From Fibrobacter sp. UWB2 (lineage in GTDB: Bacteria > Fibrobacterota > Fibrobacteria > Fibrobacterales > Fibrobacteraceae): a stretch of 64,000 nt of DNA. The notes under the pieces were generated by a model. It had not been told where the DNA came from. It saw nothing but the letters and a program-made list of their open reading frames with translations, and ran no database searches. Shown in pieces: positions 63,385 to 64,000 of this stretch; positions within the stretch are counted from its first letter, which is position 1; every line of letters begins with the position of its first letter. The stretch spans positions 310,001 through 374,000 of the forward strand of contig NZ_MWQK01000001.1 of NCBI RefSeq assembly GCF_002210425.1, written 5' to 3'. The position numbers and the translations under genes were made by a program.

Positions 63385-64000
63385 TTAAACCTTCAATTCA
63401 CCAGCATCAATGGAATCCCATGCTGGGATTGCTTCGATAGCCGGGCGGACTTCTTCGGTCACGAACTTCACGACCTGACCAGGAGCGCGACCCACGAACT
63501 TGCGGAGGTCGAGGATTTCCTTGAGCTTTTCTTCGGTGATACCGAGCTTCTGGAACTTTTCGTTCTTCAGAACGCGTTCGAGCAAGTCATTGTCCTTACC
63601 CTGTTCCTTCACGACCTTGCCAGCTTCCATGGACATCACGCGGATTTCTTCGTGGAGTTCCTGACGGTCGCCGCCGTTCTTGACGCCTTCCATGATGATG
63701 TTTTCGGTAGCCATGAACGGGAGTTCAGCCATGATGCGCTTTTCGATGACCTTCGGATAAACGACGAGGCCGTTGGTGACGTTTTCAGCGATGATGAGCA
63801 TGGCGTCCATAGCGAGGAATGCTTCAGGAATTGCCAAGCGCTTGTTCGCACTGTCATCAAGCGTACGTTCGAACCACTGCGTCGCCTGCGTAAAGGCGGT
63901 GCTGTTCACCAGGGCCATCACGAAACGAGCGAGAGAGCAAATGCGTTCGCTACGCATCGGGTTACGCTTGTAAGCCATTGCGCTGGAGCCGATCTGTGTC
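63385..64000 (-). CDS. purB: Adenylosuccinate lyase (C-terminal part, cut by window edge)
   Basis: The frame is open at base 64000 and ends at 63385, giving the last 205 or so residues. The fumarase/aspartase superfamily signature [14 protein letters not shown] is at the cut edge, followed by the helical C-terminal domain ([20 protein letters not shown], then [13 protein letters not shown]). The enzyme releases fumarate from adenylosuccinate and from SAICAR in purine synthesis. This places a third purine gene in the window besides the transformylase and cyclohydrolase genes. The start lies outside the window. Confidence 0.95.
   Translation of the reverse strand, partial: TQIGSSAMAYKRNPMRSERICSLARFVMALVNSTAFTQATQWFERTLDDSANKRLAIPEAFLAMDAMLIIAENVTNGLVVYPKVIEKRIMAELPFMATENIIMEGVKNGGDRQELHEEIRVMSMEAGKVVKEQGKDNDLLERVLKNEKFQKLGITEEKLKEILDLRKFVGRAPGQVVKFVTEEVRPAIEAIPAWDSIDAGELKV

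Overview
The window is 64 kb of a Fibrobacter-like chromosome (F. succinogenes or a close relative). The reasons are lineage-typical proteins: two lipoproteins with the Fibrobacter major paralogous (FISUMP) domain, secreted cellulase and hemicellulase-type enzymes with C-terminal tails resembling sorting domains, a cellobiose phosphorylase, a glycogen-type ADP-glucose pyrophosphorylase and a large pyruvate:ferredoxin oxidoreductase. I see no prophage, insertion sequence, integrase, rRNA or CRISPR array. Genes are dense and mostly sit in short operons on both strands.

Layout. 0-5.6 kb (minus): thiS-thiF behind a TPP riboswitch, a small basic protein, mnmG, a thioredoxin-like lipoprotein and a DUF2914 membrane protein. 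5.6-16 kb: proS, a PAS protein, a TonB-C/AgmX-like lipoprotein, a GH94 cellobiose phosphorylase, a PadR regulator and a hybrid histidine kinase. 16-23 kb (mainly plus): a lipoprotein, M3 oligopeptidase, tRNA-Ser(GGA) with rpoZ, a secreted metalloprotease (minus), a DUF4398/OmpA pair and class II aldolase with a long structured 3' region. 23-31 kb: a zinc-ribbon protein, an HD-GYP response regulator overlapping a giant hybrid kinase, and a secreted GH43-like enzyme. 31-42.5 kb: a FISUMP lipoprotein with a ThiE-like protein, a C39-like peptidase with an N-formylglutamate amidohydrolase, nifJ, GH9 endoglucanase, glgC and a NifU-like protein. 42.5-51 kb: a FISUMP lipoprotein, an operon of AICAR transformylase, unknown gene, trmFO and regulator, and an opposing operon gatB, small membrane protein, PurO-type IMP cyclohydrolase. 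51-64 kb: a PIN protein, an outer-membrane protein, TatD, mfd, a RimK-like ligase with a GCS2 ligase, an APH-like kinase, a 19-codon gene and purB.

How the parts fit. The window combines cellulose use (GH9, GH43-like, cellobiose phosphorylase), glycolysis and fermentation (fba, nifJ), glycogen synthesis (glgC), purine synthesis (transformylase and cyclohydrolase split into separate genes, plus purB), translation (proS, gatB, tRNA-Ser, mnmG, trmFO) and c-di-GMP or phosphorelay signalling.

The least explained material is (i) a structured RNA element found in two copies, behind fba and behind an outer-membrane protein gene, whose stems change in a compensatory way; (ii) a 19-codon gene with its own promoter, strong ribosome binding site and terminator; (iii) a tRNA-like palindromic insert read in frame inside a TatD protein; (iv) four peptide-chemistry genes divided between two loci; and (v) a family of short palindromic repeats, one of which supplies a start codon. 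Intergenic stretches not listed as features showed nothing I could support.
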